From contig JAKOGI010002295.1 in the NCBI GenBank assembly GCA_029747015.1, positions 12,501-76,500 on the forward strand: 64,000 nucleotides of DNA, read 5' to 3'. Positions 45,900 to 59,098 of this stretch are shown one piece after another (positions within the stretch are counted from its first letter, which is position 1; every line of letters begins with the position of its first letter). The position numbers were made by a program, and so were the translations under genes. This stretch comes from Carnegiea gigantea. Taxonomy: Eukaryota > Streptophyta > Magnoliopsida > Caryophyllales > Cactaceae. The notes beneath the pieces are model-generated. The model saw nothing but the letters and a program-made list of their open reading frames with translations, ran no database searches and was not told the DNA's origin.

Positions 45900-48170
45900 T
45901 TAATAGTTAAAAATCACATGACTTGGAAAAAGGTCTATAATGGTATGATAGAAATAGTAGATAGTGATTACGATGAAAACTACGCTAAATTACATGATAA
46001 GTAGCCAATCTATTACGCCAATGATGAAGAATGCACCTCTTTTTATACCTACAGAGAAAATAAAGTTTTAGAAATAATTTGAATGACAATGATAGGGTTG
46101 AAGTTTATATTTACACGTGGTCTAGTTGGTGTACCTAACATTAGTATTTCGTAAGTAATAAACCTCTTCCTCCCAAGTGACTGGTGCAATAAAAGCAATA
46201 AGAACTTTTACTTCATAGTCACGTAGAGGCTCCATGATAAATTCCTATGGTTAACATATGTAATCATCTATAATCGTATAAAGCGATAGATGACCATATG
46301 ATTATAGAAAATATTAACATAGGACAGTCAATTATAAAACAATAAAATGTGTAAACTGTGATACGTAGGGAGAACTGTAATACCTACGCTGCATACACAT
46401 CCAACTGGGCAGTCATCGTATGCAAAAGAATTCGAACATCTTCTAAACTCTCTACAACCTATATTATCTTGTAAGAGAACTCTGAAGATGTATCTATAAT
46501 TTTAAATAGCACAGGATGGTTATAATAATGCAAACATGCATTTGGAAAAGTAGAACAAAGTACATAACAATACGAAATCAAGTATGCAAACATCTTTTAT
46601 GTCAAATTTGGAGATTGACATGTACAGTAAGGTACATTCAGAGCGAATACGTAAGAGTGGTCACTTTTTTTGCGATTAGTGCAGGCATCATAAATCAACG
46701 GGTGAATTTCAATGACGTATGCAAAAAGTTAGAAATATCTAACCTGCATATTGTAAACTTTAAAGATTATGTTTTGTTAAAAGAATATATGTAAGCATAA
46801 AGTTACATTTGTAAGGGAAATTTCTAACTTACATTTCGCGTAACTTCATATTCATACAATCTAATCCTTTGAGCAGTGAACAACTTCTCTAGATTCTACA
46901 TACGTAATTTTCTCTTATGCATGAAATCAAAATGGGTCATCACACCCTTAGTGCCAAGGAACCTAATACATGAAGGGAGGGTAACATGTGTGAGATCAAG
47001 TGTATATAACCTGTAAGGGAAGTGGAAATTAAAACAAATTTTATTGGTTGTATATACCATCCTTCAAAGTCTTCAGTTGCTTGAATGTCCAGGTTAATCA
47101 GCAATCTACTAATTGGTAAAGTAGAAACCAATATTCCTAAAAGTACATTGTATGCGAGAAAACATATTAATAAAGTATACCATCATAGTGATGCTAAACA
47201 ATTTGATGGGTGAAAGTATACCAATTGCATGTGATGGTACCTTGATAATCTCTAACGTGCACTCTGAAAACAAGAAGTATATTTTTAGTACTCAAATGTT
47301 GCTGAAGATGGGTGCCCTCAACTTCCGTGAAATCTCCCCATAAAGTTAGCCTCAACAGGCACATGCTATATATAAGAATTAGATGTACTAATATTAAGGA
47401 GAGTAACATGCGTTAATAGATAAGGAAAAATCTATATTATTGGAAATACATACATCATATCAGAAAGTAAGAACTCGCGCCTTGTAGTGCCCCTATTCTT
47501 TGTCGTTTCTAAATGAGATATTGCCACTACCATGCTGATAACATCTATATAACAAAATGATATGAAAATGTTATAGATACTAGAAAGGAAATACATATAG
47601 AAATATAGGTACTTAAGTTCACCGTGTAAATTATATTGTCACGTGTTCGCTGACGCTGCGGGACATCAATGAACGACACACAAGGTGGTAGGTGCTGGTA
47701 AGGAATATCAGGACAATCCTGAACCATGCCAAGAAGTCTCGACCTCGGTGTAAAAACCAACTTCAAATTGTTGTTGACAACATTTTTTTCTCCATCTGTC
47801 ACAACATCAACTAAGAGCTCGGAGATGTGGTAAACTTTGCCAGCATTGAGTATAGATCTCCATCGGTTATTTCAACATCGCGTTCTATGCTGGCGAATAT
47901 CGCATCACACTATAAAACAATCAACTGCATTGATAAGCAATGTACTTGCACATGGTGGGAAAATTTTTAGCAACTTCAATAAACCAATACCTGATAGTCC
48001 ATGAATATAATTTTCCACAGTGTGCACTGCTCATATACTCGAACCGTCATTGATCGCGCGAGTCGAACAATTAGGGTGATAGATCTATTGCAAGAGCTGA
48101 TGACACATATAGACATAGAAGTATGTACCAAACCCGACATATCTGTAATCATAAATAAAAAAAGAAAATT
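45900..48170 (-). pseudogene. Right Helitron RPA70-like gene
   Basis: Exon-like pieces mirror the left copy: an N-terminal OB-fold stretch near 48150-48010, EKNVVNNNLKLVFTPRSRLL and DCPDIPYQHLPPCVSFIDVP (47790-47640), then pieces to ATEDFEGWY (about 47070). Unlike the left copy it continues: at about 46692 the minus strand reads YDACTNRKKSDHSYVFALN and then VPYCTCQ, an RPA70 C-terminal zinc-ribbon pattern with the second Cys of the first pair changed to Arg. HPVLFKIIDTSSEF follows near 46510. Several stops make it a pseudogene. RPA would supply single-strand DNA binding during rolling-circle replication. Confidence 0.72.
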
Positions 48171-48309
48171 GATTAGTATAATCTAATGTAGCAAACACAT
48201 CCTGATAGTGAAGGAAATAGTAGTAATGTAAATAACACCATTATTATATGATTAGAAGGGACTAACCAAGTATCAGGAATGCCTTTAAAAATTTCATGGT
48301 AATATTTTT

Positions 48310-51300
48310 AGCCATGTTGTGAGGCACATCCCTTTTGTTGTAAATTAAGAACTTTAGTCCTGAAGGACAGGTGACACGAGAGATAGCTACATATAGTTAA
48401 CCGTGGGAGAACACAGGTTTTGGGAGATAAATTCCTACATATTGTATTGTTTGACTTTGACTTTTATTTGTCATTGCAAAACCCAATTTCAGAGCAAACT
48501 GTCTCCTCTTTAAGGCAAATGGTGAGTCCTTAGCTGAAGGAGTTAAGTTAACCCGTGGGATAGTCACTACTTGCCAATATTTCTTCCAATGAAGATTTTG
48601 GCTTGGAAAACCTTACTATCAAGTCTTTTAATGATCAAGCGAGTGCCATTGCATAAACCAATTGATGGGTCAAGAGTTCTTAGTAGAACAACAGGGACAC
48701 CAACTTTCAACTGAATTTTATGATTTGGGAATCCTAAAAAGTTCATACCATGTAGCATCTCTGGTGGATTAATATCATCAATAATGAAATCAATGTTAGT
48801 TGGCAGAAATGTGTCAGAACTTAGATATGTATGACTACAACCAAGAACCATTTATAGAATCTTGGAATTTATTTCATCCACATCAGTGTTTAGGGGGGCC
48901 AATATACAACGGTCCTGAAAATATGACTGATTTCTGTATCGTTCTACTAAACCTGGTACACAAATTCGATCAAGTTCATGAGGTCATTGTTGTCATTCTT
49001 AATGAGAAATTCTTCAGAAATCTCTATCCAATCCAGTTCACTACCGCCTAAAAATGAGTATCCTTGCACACGACCATTACCATCATTCAAAGTCCATTCA
49101 GCAAAACTTCGCAACTGCTCATGTTCATTGTCACTTAAATTTGAATGCATAAGGCGCATGTTGGTTCTAAGACGTTGAATATTGCAGTAAGACCAAAAGG
49201 TTTCCCTTGATATTAAAGATGTAATGATGTCTGCTCTACTACCCTTTATAACAACAGGAAGTACTTGCCTGAAATCACCTCTAAAAATGACCATTTTCCC
49301 CTGAAATATTTAGTTATGATTACATAGATCTCGTAAAGACCGTTCAACTACTTCTACCGTGTAGCGAAGGGTCATGGGAGCCTCATCGCATATGATAAGT
49401 GATGTTTCCCTAATTAGCTGTGCTAATTTAGAGTGTTTAGAAATGGAGCATACGGATGTCTCATCTGCATCAATTGGTATCTTAAACATCAAATGAGCTA
49501 TTTTCCCAAAAGGTAATAATAATGCAGCTATTCCAGAGGATGCCATGGATAGCACTGTCATGCCTTTTGACCTACAATGTGTTACAATAGTTTTCCAAAG
49601 ATATGTTTTTCCAGTTTCCCCACTGCCATAAATAAAGAAGCAACCTCCTCCTCCATGTTCATCTGCGTGAATAACTGATTGGAAAACTCTCATTTGATCT
49701 AAATTCACTATTGGTACCAACGTTTTATGTTTCTCTTGTTCTTGATCATAATCAAGTTATTCTCTAATAAGTTTGTTACCAAGTTGATGCACCAGATTAG
49801 GTGACGGCAAAGGCATAGGAGGGTAGTTCCTTAATGATCTGCAATTCTTATTCAAAATCATCTCAATTTTGTAAAGTCGAAGGTACTGTCGTTGTTCAAC
49901 AGTAATCTGTAAACTATGGTCTTTGAGATCCCTTTGCATTCATCTTTGTAAATCATCAGTAAGGTCTTCCCAATGTTGCTCCCACAATCAAAGGGGGTTA
50001 GACCCTTATGAGAACATAAGCATTGAATAGAACATACTCTGAAGTTCAGCCCCTGTTGCCCATAGTGATGCCTCTGTTAGTGCCTCATGCCATTCATTAG
50101 CATCATCAACCAACCCTCATGCTAAGCAAGCTTCCTTAAAAGTTGAATATAATATTCTGTTGACGGCTCTTAAATCCTCATATGATGTAGCTCCCTGAAC
50201 AATGTGCAACAACATTCGCAGATAGTATCTCTCACCTATGTTTAGGTGAGCATAGGGTAGCCGGCCGATGCATACCCTTTGTTTTCTTTTAGTCCATTTC
50301 CTCATTCCTTTATTCCATACATAAGAAGATGGGAATGTTACATAAGTGTAACATCTTGCTTTAGTATCTTCAATATTCGCAATGAACCAACGTATGAGCA
50401 TAGTAACATTCTGTGCTCCTTCTTCCACAACCCTATGAAGTTGATCACGATCATTGAATATAACATATTGCTGTCCTGACAAGTGGTATTTTAATAGTTC
50501 AACTGATGGATAACGTTGCGTGATCTCGAATTCAAATATTCTCTAAACAACATCCATTGGTGACACATAACAATAATCTAAGTATTGTTTAATCTCATTG
50601 ACGTCTTTCGTAGTTAGGAGGACCAATGCCCCGTTGAGGATTCTGGATATTGTCTTCGATCACTATGGTAGCTCTCTCAGTTCCCTTATGCATGTATTGT
50701 CAAGGTACTTAATGACCTTCTTTTGTGCACAGCGCTCAACATTAATAAGTGCATTATATTTGACACACAGATCATGGTTATATGGTATTACCCATCCATT
50801 GTCCATTCTCTTACCACAAATAGTTACACTTCGACCATCATCCCGATGCCTGTATTTCATGAAACCACTTTCTTCAATAATGGTCTTATCACAAAAACTC
50901 TTAGGGTAATGCTTTGTGCATATGTTACCATCCATGTATGGAGCATACGAGATGTCTGTGCCACATGGATCATATATCATATGTCTTGTAACAGTTTCGA
51001 ATGCGAGGGCTTAGTGTCTTCATCAGGGAGCTCTGAGCATATAATACGGTCGATGTCTTCAGTGTACGTAGGCTTGTCCTCACTTGCAAGGGTTAATAAT
51101 ATATGGGGATGTGGTAATCCCCATTTCTGAAATTCAATAACATATATATCTACAAATGTCACGGATGAGTACAGGTTATGAGGATCAAAATAAATGCCAA
51201 TAAATAAAGTAAGATTGAGATTTAATAATATGCTAAATACACAACATGGTTAGATGACAACATTACCTACAATAACTTTTCTGAAAAGATTTCTCTCCTG

Positions 51301-52813
51301 GAAGTTTCGTTTTAGCTTTTTTAGCCTTAAGCGAAATACTCGAGCAACAATGTCTGATCGATAATTTACATATCGGCCTAGTTGTTGTGCTAGAGCTTCT
51401 TAGATTTCTGGCCAACTAGGATTGCATGTGAATGTGATAAAAAAAATCTGGATAGCCCATTTGATTGCAGATGGCCCTTGCGTCCAAAAAACGTTGGCTC
51501 ATATAACGTGGCCACCTGTGAATGATGCAGGTATTATTAACCTTTTTCACACTGCATGAGCATCATTTTCACCAGTAGTAATACCATGTTACAAGTCGCT
51601 GTATAATTCTGGTTGCAGTATGCTTTGGTGATTTTTGATATATAGTAACCTCCATGCCTTAATCACAGCATAACAATCCACAATAAATTGAAGGAACAAT
51701 CTGCCGCATCGAAGTAGAATGTTTCCTTCGTCAAGCCTATATTATATGAGAAATGGATAAAAAATTCTCTGATTGTTACCATTACTCCATTACTGCTTGA
51801 TCCCCCCACACAAGGAATGTAAGCTGACCAACCATCCATTCCATAAGGAAATAGGAGTGGTTATTGAAGGGGCATATACGATGGTTGCGTTTCATATACT
51901 CGCTATAATTTCCGCCGATTTTTCGAACAATAATATGTCCGTGCTCTTCACCTCCAACTTTACCCTTGACTATGAGAGCTACAACTTCATCCGTAATAGG
52001 TAGTGTGTATTGTCTTCCAGCACGTGCTTTAATAATGCGAATGCTTAAATTAATCACATCATCAGCCTCAAAGATATCACGTGCATTGCGAAAAACCTTC
52101 ACATAAGGGTTCACAGCATCAAGCATACATTGTAAAGCCTGTAATGTTTCCTTATCAACTCTACGTACACTTTGTTGACCATTTAAACCCCAGCTTTTAT
52201 TTTGCACTTTGTCATCTGTGTCATAGATATATAACTGAGCAAATTTGGGTTGCTGTCCTTCTGTAGGGCGTAATAAACCAATTCGGTGGTAATTCTTTCC
52301 ACTTATTCTGAAGGAGAAAGGACCATGCCCATCCATTACAGAGTGGTCGATAGCTCCACCCATTGATGTGAATGATAATATGGAGTTATACGTCCTTATA
52401 TTATCAAGAAAATTAGGTTGATTCAACAATATGTTTAGCACTAAAGGAGGTGGGGGCAATGCTGATAACATAACACGTCCACTTTGACAATATATCAGGA
52501 ACCGAGGTTGGGACACACTACCTCTTACGACTCTCTCATCCAACCACATGGTCACTCGGCAATGGCCACAAGAAACCAAGCTTCCCATGAAATTCCAATG
52601 GCTTAAGAACATTCTTATAGGTGGAGTGCCACGTGCAATTGCTATTTGAATTCCTCTAGATTGTGATTGATAGCGTTCGCATTCCATAATGAATTGTGAT
52701 TGGGTGTGATCTGGATTACACCAGCTAAATAGCCTCCATCTTGTGTTTTGTCGAGCAAGTCTCGCTCGAAGCCTGTTTACAGTGATCTCACCACTTCCAC
52801 GTGGAGTTCCCAT
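48310..52813 (-). pseudogene. Right Helitron Rep-helicase transposase (broken)
   Basis: The first 343 residues (52813-51782, MGTPRGSGEI onward) are open and contain LVSCGHCRVTMWLDERV, SFTSMGGAIDHSVMDG, FRISGKNYHRIGLL and KFAQLYIYDTDDKV, the Helitron-like N-terminal domain. The Rep HUH site is kept: WGLPHPHILLTLASED at about 51100-51130. The tyrosine motif near 50690 is broken by a one-base deletion relative to the left copy, shifting frame within YLNKY. The helicase has Walker A GSGETGKT (Gly replaced by Glu), LIICDEAPM and MVIFRGDFRQVLPVV. The C-terminal helicase motifs are in a degraded segment from 48851 leftward. The copy is not functional as read. Confidence 0.88.
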
Positions 52814-54747
52814 TACTACTTTAGAAAAATTATGTGCTTTATTAGGTAAAAGTTCATCATTTTGTTGTTCAATGAAGCAGATGTAGTTGCATACATAGAC
52901 TATTTAGTAACATATTTTTCCCCTATATAGTATGATTTTGTATAGATTTGTGAATGAATTTTAGGAGTGTCATAAAGTTTGATAACGTAAATGGTGTTTT
53001 TAATTTGCTTGGTATGTAAATGCATCTAACTATTTGTCAAAATGTGACTCCCACAGTATGATTTTGTATAGAAATTTCCTCGATTTCATGCTCTTTTAGG
53101 TTCCATTATATTGTACATTATTTTTTGTGTATTTAATATTTAGAAAATGAACTATGCAAAATATTGAGAATTTGACGAAAAGCGTGTATTAGGCGATGAA
53201 ATCAAACGAAAATTATACTACCTCTTGTTTGATAAAGGACTTATTATTCATTGAAGTAATTTTAGGAGTGACAAAGTTTGATAATGTAAAGGGTGTCTTT
53301 AATTTGCTTGGTATGTAAATGTATCTAACTATTTGTCAAAATATGACTCCCATAGTATGATTTTGTATAGAAGTTTTCTCGAACATTTCATGCTCTTTTA
53401 GGTTCCATTGTTTTATACATTATGTTTTGTGTATATAATATTTAGGAAATGAACGATGCAAAATATTGAGAATATTGCCTATAACGCACCCAGTCTAAAT
53501 GATTGAGCTACCTGATTTCATTGCGTATTTACTATTTGTTAACGGCAACAGTCTGTCTTAAATTAGGAGTGTTACCGCTGTTCCATAACGGAACAAGGCT
53601 TTTGGGTCCACCTGTAACGCTGTACTCGCTAACCTTCATTTGAATAATCAGCTATTGACAAGAAACACGCATGCAACCACTTATGCATTTCAGAATATTT
53701 GATACTTTGGTTGGCATAGTATTGCCTATTAATAACGTAAGGTCCAAAATAATATACAGCTGACTAGTTCCTGGGATGTCAAGCTTAAGGACTACTGTGA
53801 GCACTTGCCTAGCGATTCCTCTGCAAAAGAACTTCAGCACCTCTTTCACTTGGTACTATCTTCGGGTTTTCCACGGAGTGGGCTGTTCACTGACCCCTTT
53901 CCTAAAACCAAAAACATAAAACATTCGAATAATGAGCCGAAGCCCAGCACCTACAACCCCATGCAGTGAAATAAATATTATACATAAATAGTTGGGCGCC
54001 CATATTTCAAAACATTTTGTATTTGCAAACAGGGGAGAGAGAATGCATAAATAAAATTGATTTGCTGTTTATTATCTGGAAGTGGACCCCTTGATCGACG
54101 TACATCTTGATGCGATCACACGTTAGGTGCTCACCCCCTAGGCCGATCGGGAAGCCTGAGTTGACGCCATTTCGCGGGTATATTGATGGGCATAAGCCCT
54201 GATGATTGATAATTGGCGGGGCCATTTGTTTATGTGACAAAACATTGAGAAAATTGGTTCATTAAATGAATCTTAGATTAATTTTTTTCATTGCTGAGAA
54301 ATATGTGAGTTTTCGAAGAGGACAAGCAATGTACGTACCTGGTCTTTGAAAACCTCTCTCTCTCTAACTTAAATGAAAATTGTTTGTGGCAGCCTGAAGC
54401 CACCGAGGTGGCCTCACTTCTGCTTCAATATGTCATTTTCCCAATTAGTGTGAGATTATGAAGCTTATTAAGTCTTCTCAGCTTAATGTGCATTTTTAAA
54501 CTAGCCACATGTCTAAGAAAAGCGATATCTTTATTATTGCTGGTCCAATTATTAATATAAGTTCATTCCTACCGTTACCTCATTGCATGCTTAGTATAAA
54601 TGTTATTATATGTCGTTATTATCCTCCATATACCCATCAGTATCTTCATCATCGACGTTGTTTTCATTGCTGTAATCTTTACAATCGTTTAAGCCTTATC
54701 CTTCACTATTCTTGGCAGTAATTTCGAATCATTAAACCATTTGTTTA

Positions 54748-54751
<4 letters not shown>

Positions 54752-54810
<59 letters not shown>
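54752..54810. repeat. (TA)n microsatellite in element B
   Basis: About 29 uninterrupted TA units. Confidence 0.95.
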
Positions 54811-54816
<6 letters not shown>

Positions 54817-56113
54817 ACATATAACTTGCTACTTATGAGATAATATTTATCGCATTAATATCTGCTTACTTTCCTTAATCACAGGAAATATCCACATAAT
54901 ATTTAGGGAACATTGCTAATTTGCTAATGATTTTGTCACATTAATGAATACCTCCAATTTACGTAATTTCATTACACGAATATTAGGCCCTTCGTTTACT
55001 AGCAACCAACGGTTCATTTGAAAGAAACTAGCTAACTGGTACTTCTCCCCAACACCCATACATTCTGATCAACGCTAAGTACCTAAATGGCTTGATCACA
55101 TCAAGCCACAACTTACAACATAACCAACTCATTTTTAACCTTGACGATTCGCATTAACTCAATACGCTAACGACATCGGCCTATGGACGGTGTAAAAATT
55201 TGCACAAAATCTCATGTCAAGCATAATACGCTTCCAATCATATTGCATCAGTGTATATCGCCTAACCAAATTCATGACACTCTTATGAATTCTTAACAAG
55301 TTAAGGTTGGTTCCATTAATCTTTCCTTTAATCCTTTACCATTACAATTCATCCAACTCACAAGATTTCATTCAAACTATGCCAATAATGCAATAATCAT
55401 CCAAACCAATCCACAATTTCACAATATAACCGAATAACGTCAAACTTAGGCATTTTACTCAATCATTCACTAGGATTAACAATTTCGATAAATTGTCGTA
55501 AGCACAAGCATATTGAAAATTAAACATGACCTCAATCTCCCACTCTCTACTCTCTGTCAACTTCCTCTCAAATCACAATCCAACACAAATGTCCACAACA
55601 ATTTCAGAACTTGCAAATAAAATAAGTAGCAATGTCAATTACATCATTTAATCCATAAATTCAATCTCAACAACTCAGTAAATCAACTAAGTTAGGTTTA
55701 GGGTTTCACCTTCCAACTTGGCCTTGGGGCTAGAACAGAGAGGAGTGGATGGTGGTGTTGGTGACTGGTGGCAGTGGGCGGTACACGGGTGACCGGCGAG
55801 ACCTCGATGGGGGCGATGGACGGCAGAACTGACGGCGACAGGGGCCGGGCTTGCGCGACAGAACAAGGGTTGCGCGGTTCAGGGGGCTCAAACGGACGGG
55901 GCAAGGGCGACGGTGGCTGGGCTGCCACGGCCGGCGTGGTCAGCGGCAGCAGACGGCCGGAGAGCCGGTTCTTTTCCGGCGAGCGAAAACAGAGAAGGGG
56001 GGATCGGGGTATTGGTGAGGCAGAGAGAGAGAGAGAGGAGGGGGGTTTGGGTTGTAAATTAATTTGTGTTGATTTCTGTTTTAATTATATCGGTTTGGGG
56101 TTTTTTTTTGTGA

Positions 56114-56156
<43 letters not shown>

Positions 56157-56190
56157 GTAGTTGTAGTAGTAGTAGTAGTAGTAGTAGCAG
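56114..56190. repeat. (ATT)n and (TAG)n compound microsatellite in element B
   Basis: About 14 ATT units followed by about 10 TAG units; a more degenerate ATT/AGT stretch continues to about 56245. Confidence 0.93.
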
Positions 56191-57257
56191 TATTATTGTT
56201 ATTATTATTATTACTATTGTTATTATTAGTAGTAGTATTATTTTTGTTATTCTTATTATAACTAAATTTTTACACAGATGTTACTCTTTTTCTTGCTAGT
56301 ACGTTTCAGACCGATGACTATTCAAATAAATGTTTATTTGAAGGAATATTACGGAGTTTAATATTGCCTTGTTTGAGGCCACATCGTCGTTTCAACCTGC
56401 ACTGCACAAATACAAATATACAACAACATTTAAAAATGTTAAACGGAAATACAGCGCCCAACTTGATTAATTTGTAATTAAAATAAATTAGGGTCATTAG
56501 AATGCGTATTAGGTTCGGGCTATTACATTGCCTCTTGTTTCACAAAGGACTTATTATTCATTGAAGGAATTTTAGAAGTGTCGCAAAGTTTGATAATGTA
56601 AAGGGTGTTCTCAATTTGCTTGATATGTAGTATAAATAATTTAAGTAAACAATTCGTAGTAACCAAATACGTAGTAAAGTAATTATATGCATATATTATT
56701 TACATTAAGTATAGTAATTACTAATTATATACATATATTATTTACATCTTAAAAAATGTGATAATGTTTGTACGTGGAATTATTATTCTCTTTAATGTTG
56801 ATTTTTAGGTCTTCCATCTTAACCAAAGGTAAGTAAGTATGTATATCAAATCTTGGTTTTAATTCATGTGGAGATGTACACAAAGGATTATCTGTATAGA
56901 CGGGTGGAAGTTCCCATGTTAATATCGATGTCTTTTTTATAATGCATACCATGCTTCATATATTGGTAACAAATATGTGCATAATAGTACCCAAAATATT
57001 AAAAAACAATATGTGCATATTATTCCCACAAGGAAGTTTTAAAGCAATGGAATAGAAACAAAGAATGATACGCGAACATAATGAATATAGTAATATGACA
57101 AACTAACTTCAACAAATATCAATATCAAGGGCAGGCCTGTGAGAAAAGACTGCAAATGAAGAATGGGCAAGACAATTAGTTGGCTCGCTTATTCTTTATT
57201 GGGAGTAGACTATATATCAAGAATAAAAAATGAACCTCTTATAGTGGGAGAGTTTAG

Positions 57258-58821
57258 TGTTGAGTTCGTGAGTATCCAACCACAAGAGGGGGGTGAATTG
57301 TGGTATCTGATTTTCGCGTTGTAGATAACAAACACCCTCACAGAGGTTGTTCTCAAGTGACAAACACCCTGATAGCTTGTTTGCACGGGGTGTTCTCAAA
57401 TATTGCAGAGGCGAAAATCACCAAGATAGATGCGGAAAATAAAGCACACATAATTTTTACGTGGAAAACACCTCTAGCCCAACTGAGGTGTGAAAAACCA
57501 CGACCTACCTCGTGTAGGATTTAACCACTTTCACTAACGGGCTTCACACGTTACAAATGTAACACACCTTGTTACAACTTGCAACCACGTAACCTTCTTC
57601 CCAAGACAGGTTACACCACGTCCAACCTTCGCAAGATTAGACACGTCCAAGTCCACACGACTAGGACACACTCACTCACTTTTCTGATTCAAGATCAGGG
57701 TTACAAACACCTTACAGGGGGTGCTTCTCACTAAGCAGATGTAAGGTACAATGAAGATCCTATTATGCCAATGGTATGAAAACTCAAAATCAAACACAGC
57801 TTGTCACGGTTTGCTTTTCAGAATGAAGCTCAAGAATCTTTGAGTGTAAACCGAGTTTTCTGATTTTCCTGGATTTTTCAAAAGGCTGTGTTTATGCAAA
57901 TTCAAACCGAGTTTTCTATCTCTCTGTTTTTCGAGTGTTTTGAATATCTGTATATATCTGTCTATGTGTATATACTGGGAGAGAAAAAGCTGAGTATGGA
58001 AATTGTTTTGCAAAATTATCCAACGGCTAATGATTAATTTATCCCAAAATATAAGGGATTTTGTTATCTTAAAAGATAACCCTTATCTTCCCATAACCGT
58101 GAAGAGGTTTAAAGAGATTTTCAGCTTTTACCAAATCCGAAAATATAGTCAAAGGAAATTTTTTCCTTTAAGTTTTGGCAAATCTCCAAAACTTATTTTC
58201 GAAATTCTCCCAAAATATTTTCAGGAAATATCCTTTCCAGAGAAATAGCAGTTTTGAAATTCAAGGAAAGTATTCTAGAGATCTTGGCCAACCAAAATGA
58301 ATTTTTCAAAAATAATCGGGTATGGCCACTGCAGTTCAGAAACACCCTAGGCACCCTGTTCGCAGGGTTGTTCGCAACTGGTGTTCTGAAGCACTTAGCG
58401 CAAGTACCGATTCAAGAAGTGTTTAAAAATGATGTTTTCAATATTGGCATATTAACAAGAGTCTAATTAAATAAAACCTATATACCCAAGACTTCTTGTT
58501 TTGAACCAGTCATCTTGTCCGAGATTTGTAGAGCTGCTGTGAACACCAAGGCCACCTTGTTTGCTGGGGTTGTTCTTTGCATTGCTAGAGTTCAGGAACA
58601 CACTTTACAATCAACTGTCGAGTTGGTGTTCTTGACTTAATATAGAATCACCAAGTAAAACCTATCTAGAAGACATTCTCACATGTAGCAAACCAGTTAA
58701 TACAATAAAGATCACAAACACCAGTTAGGCCTGTTTGGAGATCGTGTTCGGAGTAACATTACTTGGACAGATTTTTACACTTGGATTTGTTATCATCAAA
58801 ACTAAATATAATAACACAACA
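57258..58821 (-). repeat. Sirevirus 3' LTR (1,564 bp)
   Basis: Begins TGTTGTGTTATTATATTTAG at 58821, directly after AAAAAGGGGGAATT. It ends with TTCACCCCCCTCTTGTGGTT and GAACTCAACA at 57258. Both the length and the tail fit Sirevirus LTRs. The 5' LTR is outside the window, so age cannot be judged. Confidence 0.82.
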
Positions 58822-58945
58822 AATTCCCCCTTTTTGATGATGACAAACCAAGTGACCATATTGACAAAAAAAATGAATGAATGCTGATAGGGATAAGTCA
58901 ATGCTAAGGTCCACTCGTCAATAGGACTACTTCCCCCTTTTGGCA
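58822..58945 (-). other. Sirevirus polypurine tracts
   Basis: Two purine tracts precede the LTR on the minus strand: CCAAAAGGGGGAAGTAG near 58928-58944 and CATCAAAAAGGGGGAATT at 58822-58840. They would prime plus-strand DNA synthesis. Duplication of this signal is typical of the group. Confidence 0.8.
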
Positions 58946-59098
58946 TCATTAAAAAGCATAAACAACATTATGAATGCAAGAAAAGAAGTAAATAGCAGAA
59001 GTTGCAAGAGGCAGTAATAAAGGGATATTGCATTAAAAACCTTACAAATGCCAAAAACGAAAGTAAGGAAGGAGGAGACTAGAGAACAGCCTAGACAA

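Larger units (their letters stand above)
53480..56527. mobile_element. Element B: 3,048-bp insertion in the right Helitron, related in style to element A
   Basis: The ends are TATAACGCACC (TG decayed to TA) and CGGGCTATTACA. The flanking 5-bp duplication is TTGCC (53475-53479 and 56528-56532). The uninterrupted homologous site is in the left Helitron at about 39141-39145 (GGCGG followed by TATTCTCAATATTTTGC), which proves the borders. There are no retroviral motifs. Like element A it is about 3.05 kb, has a GC-rich block about 500-800 bp from its right end and is otherwise AT-rich. Best guess: solo LTR of the same large family. Confidence 0.82.
45720..57251 (-). mobile_element. Right Helitron (minus strand), with element B inserted
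   Basis: The probable 5' end is TCTCCCACTATAAGAGG at 57251 and the 3' end is at 45720. Without element B and its duplication it is about 8.48 kb. Gene order is Rep-helicase (52813 leftward), then RPA-like. Distances match the left copy closely: 5' end to ATG is 1,377 bp on the left and 1,385 bp here after removing B, and ATG to the breakpoint is 5,910 and 5,920 bp. Its 3' terminus coincides with the left copy's break. TTTAG occurs at both outer borders (45719-45723 and 57253-57257), so the exact junction bases are ambiguous. Confidence 0.85.

Noticed and set aside
45740..46900. Separate host gene between the Helitron arms
   Set aside because: Minus-strand reading shows RPA C-terminal motifs, so this is the 3' part of the right Helitron.
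55698..56157. GC-rich ORFs in element B, one ending in a Tyr run
   Set aside because: Same situation as element A; the Tyr tail is the ATT microsatellite.
38432..57251. Palindrome as an assembly artefact
   Set aside because: The arms differ at many bases, carry different mutations, and only one has element B; two distinct copies explain this better, though long reads should confirm it.
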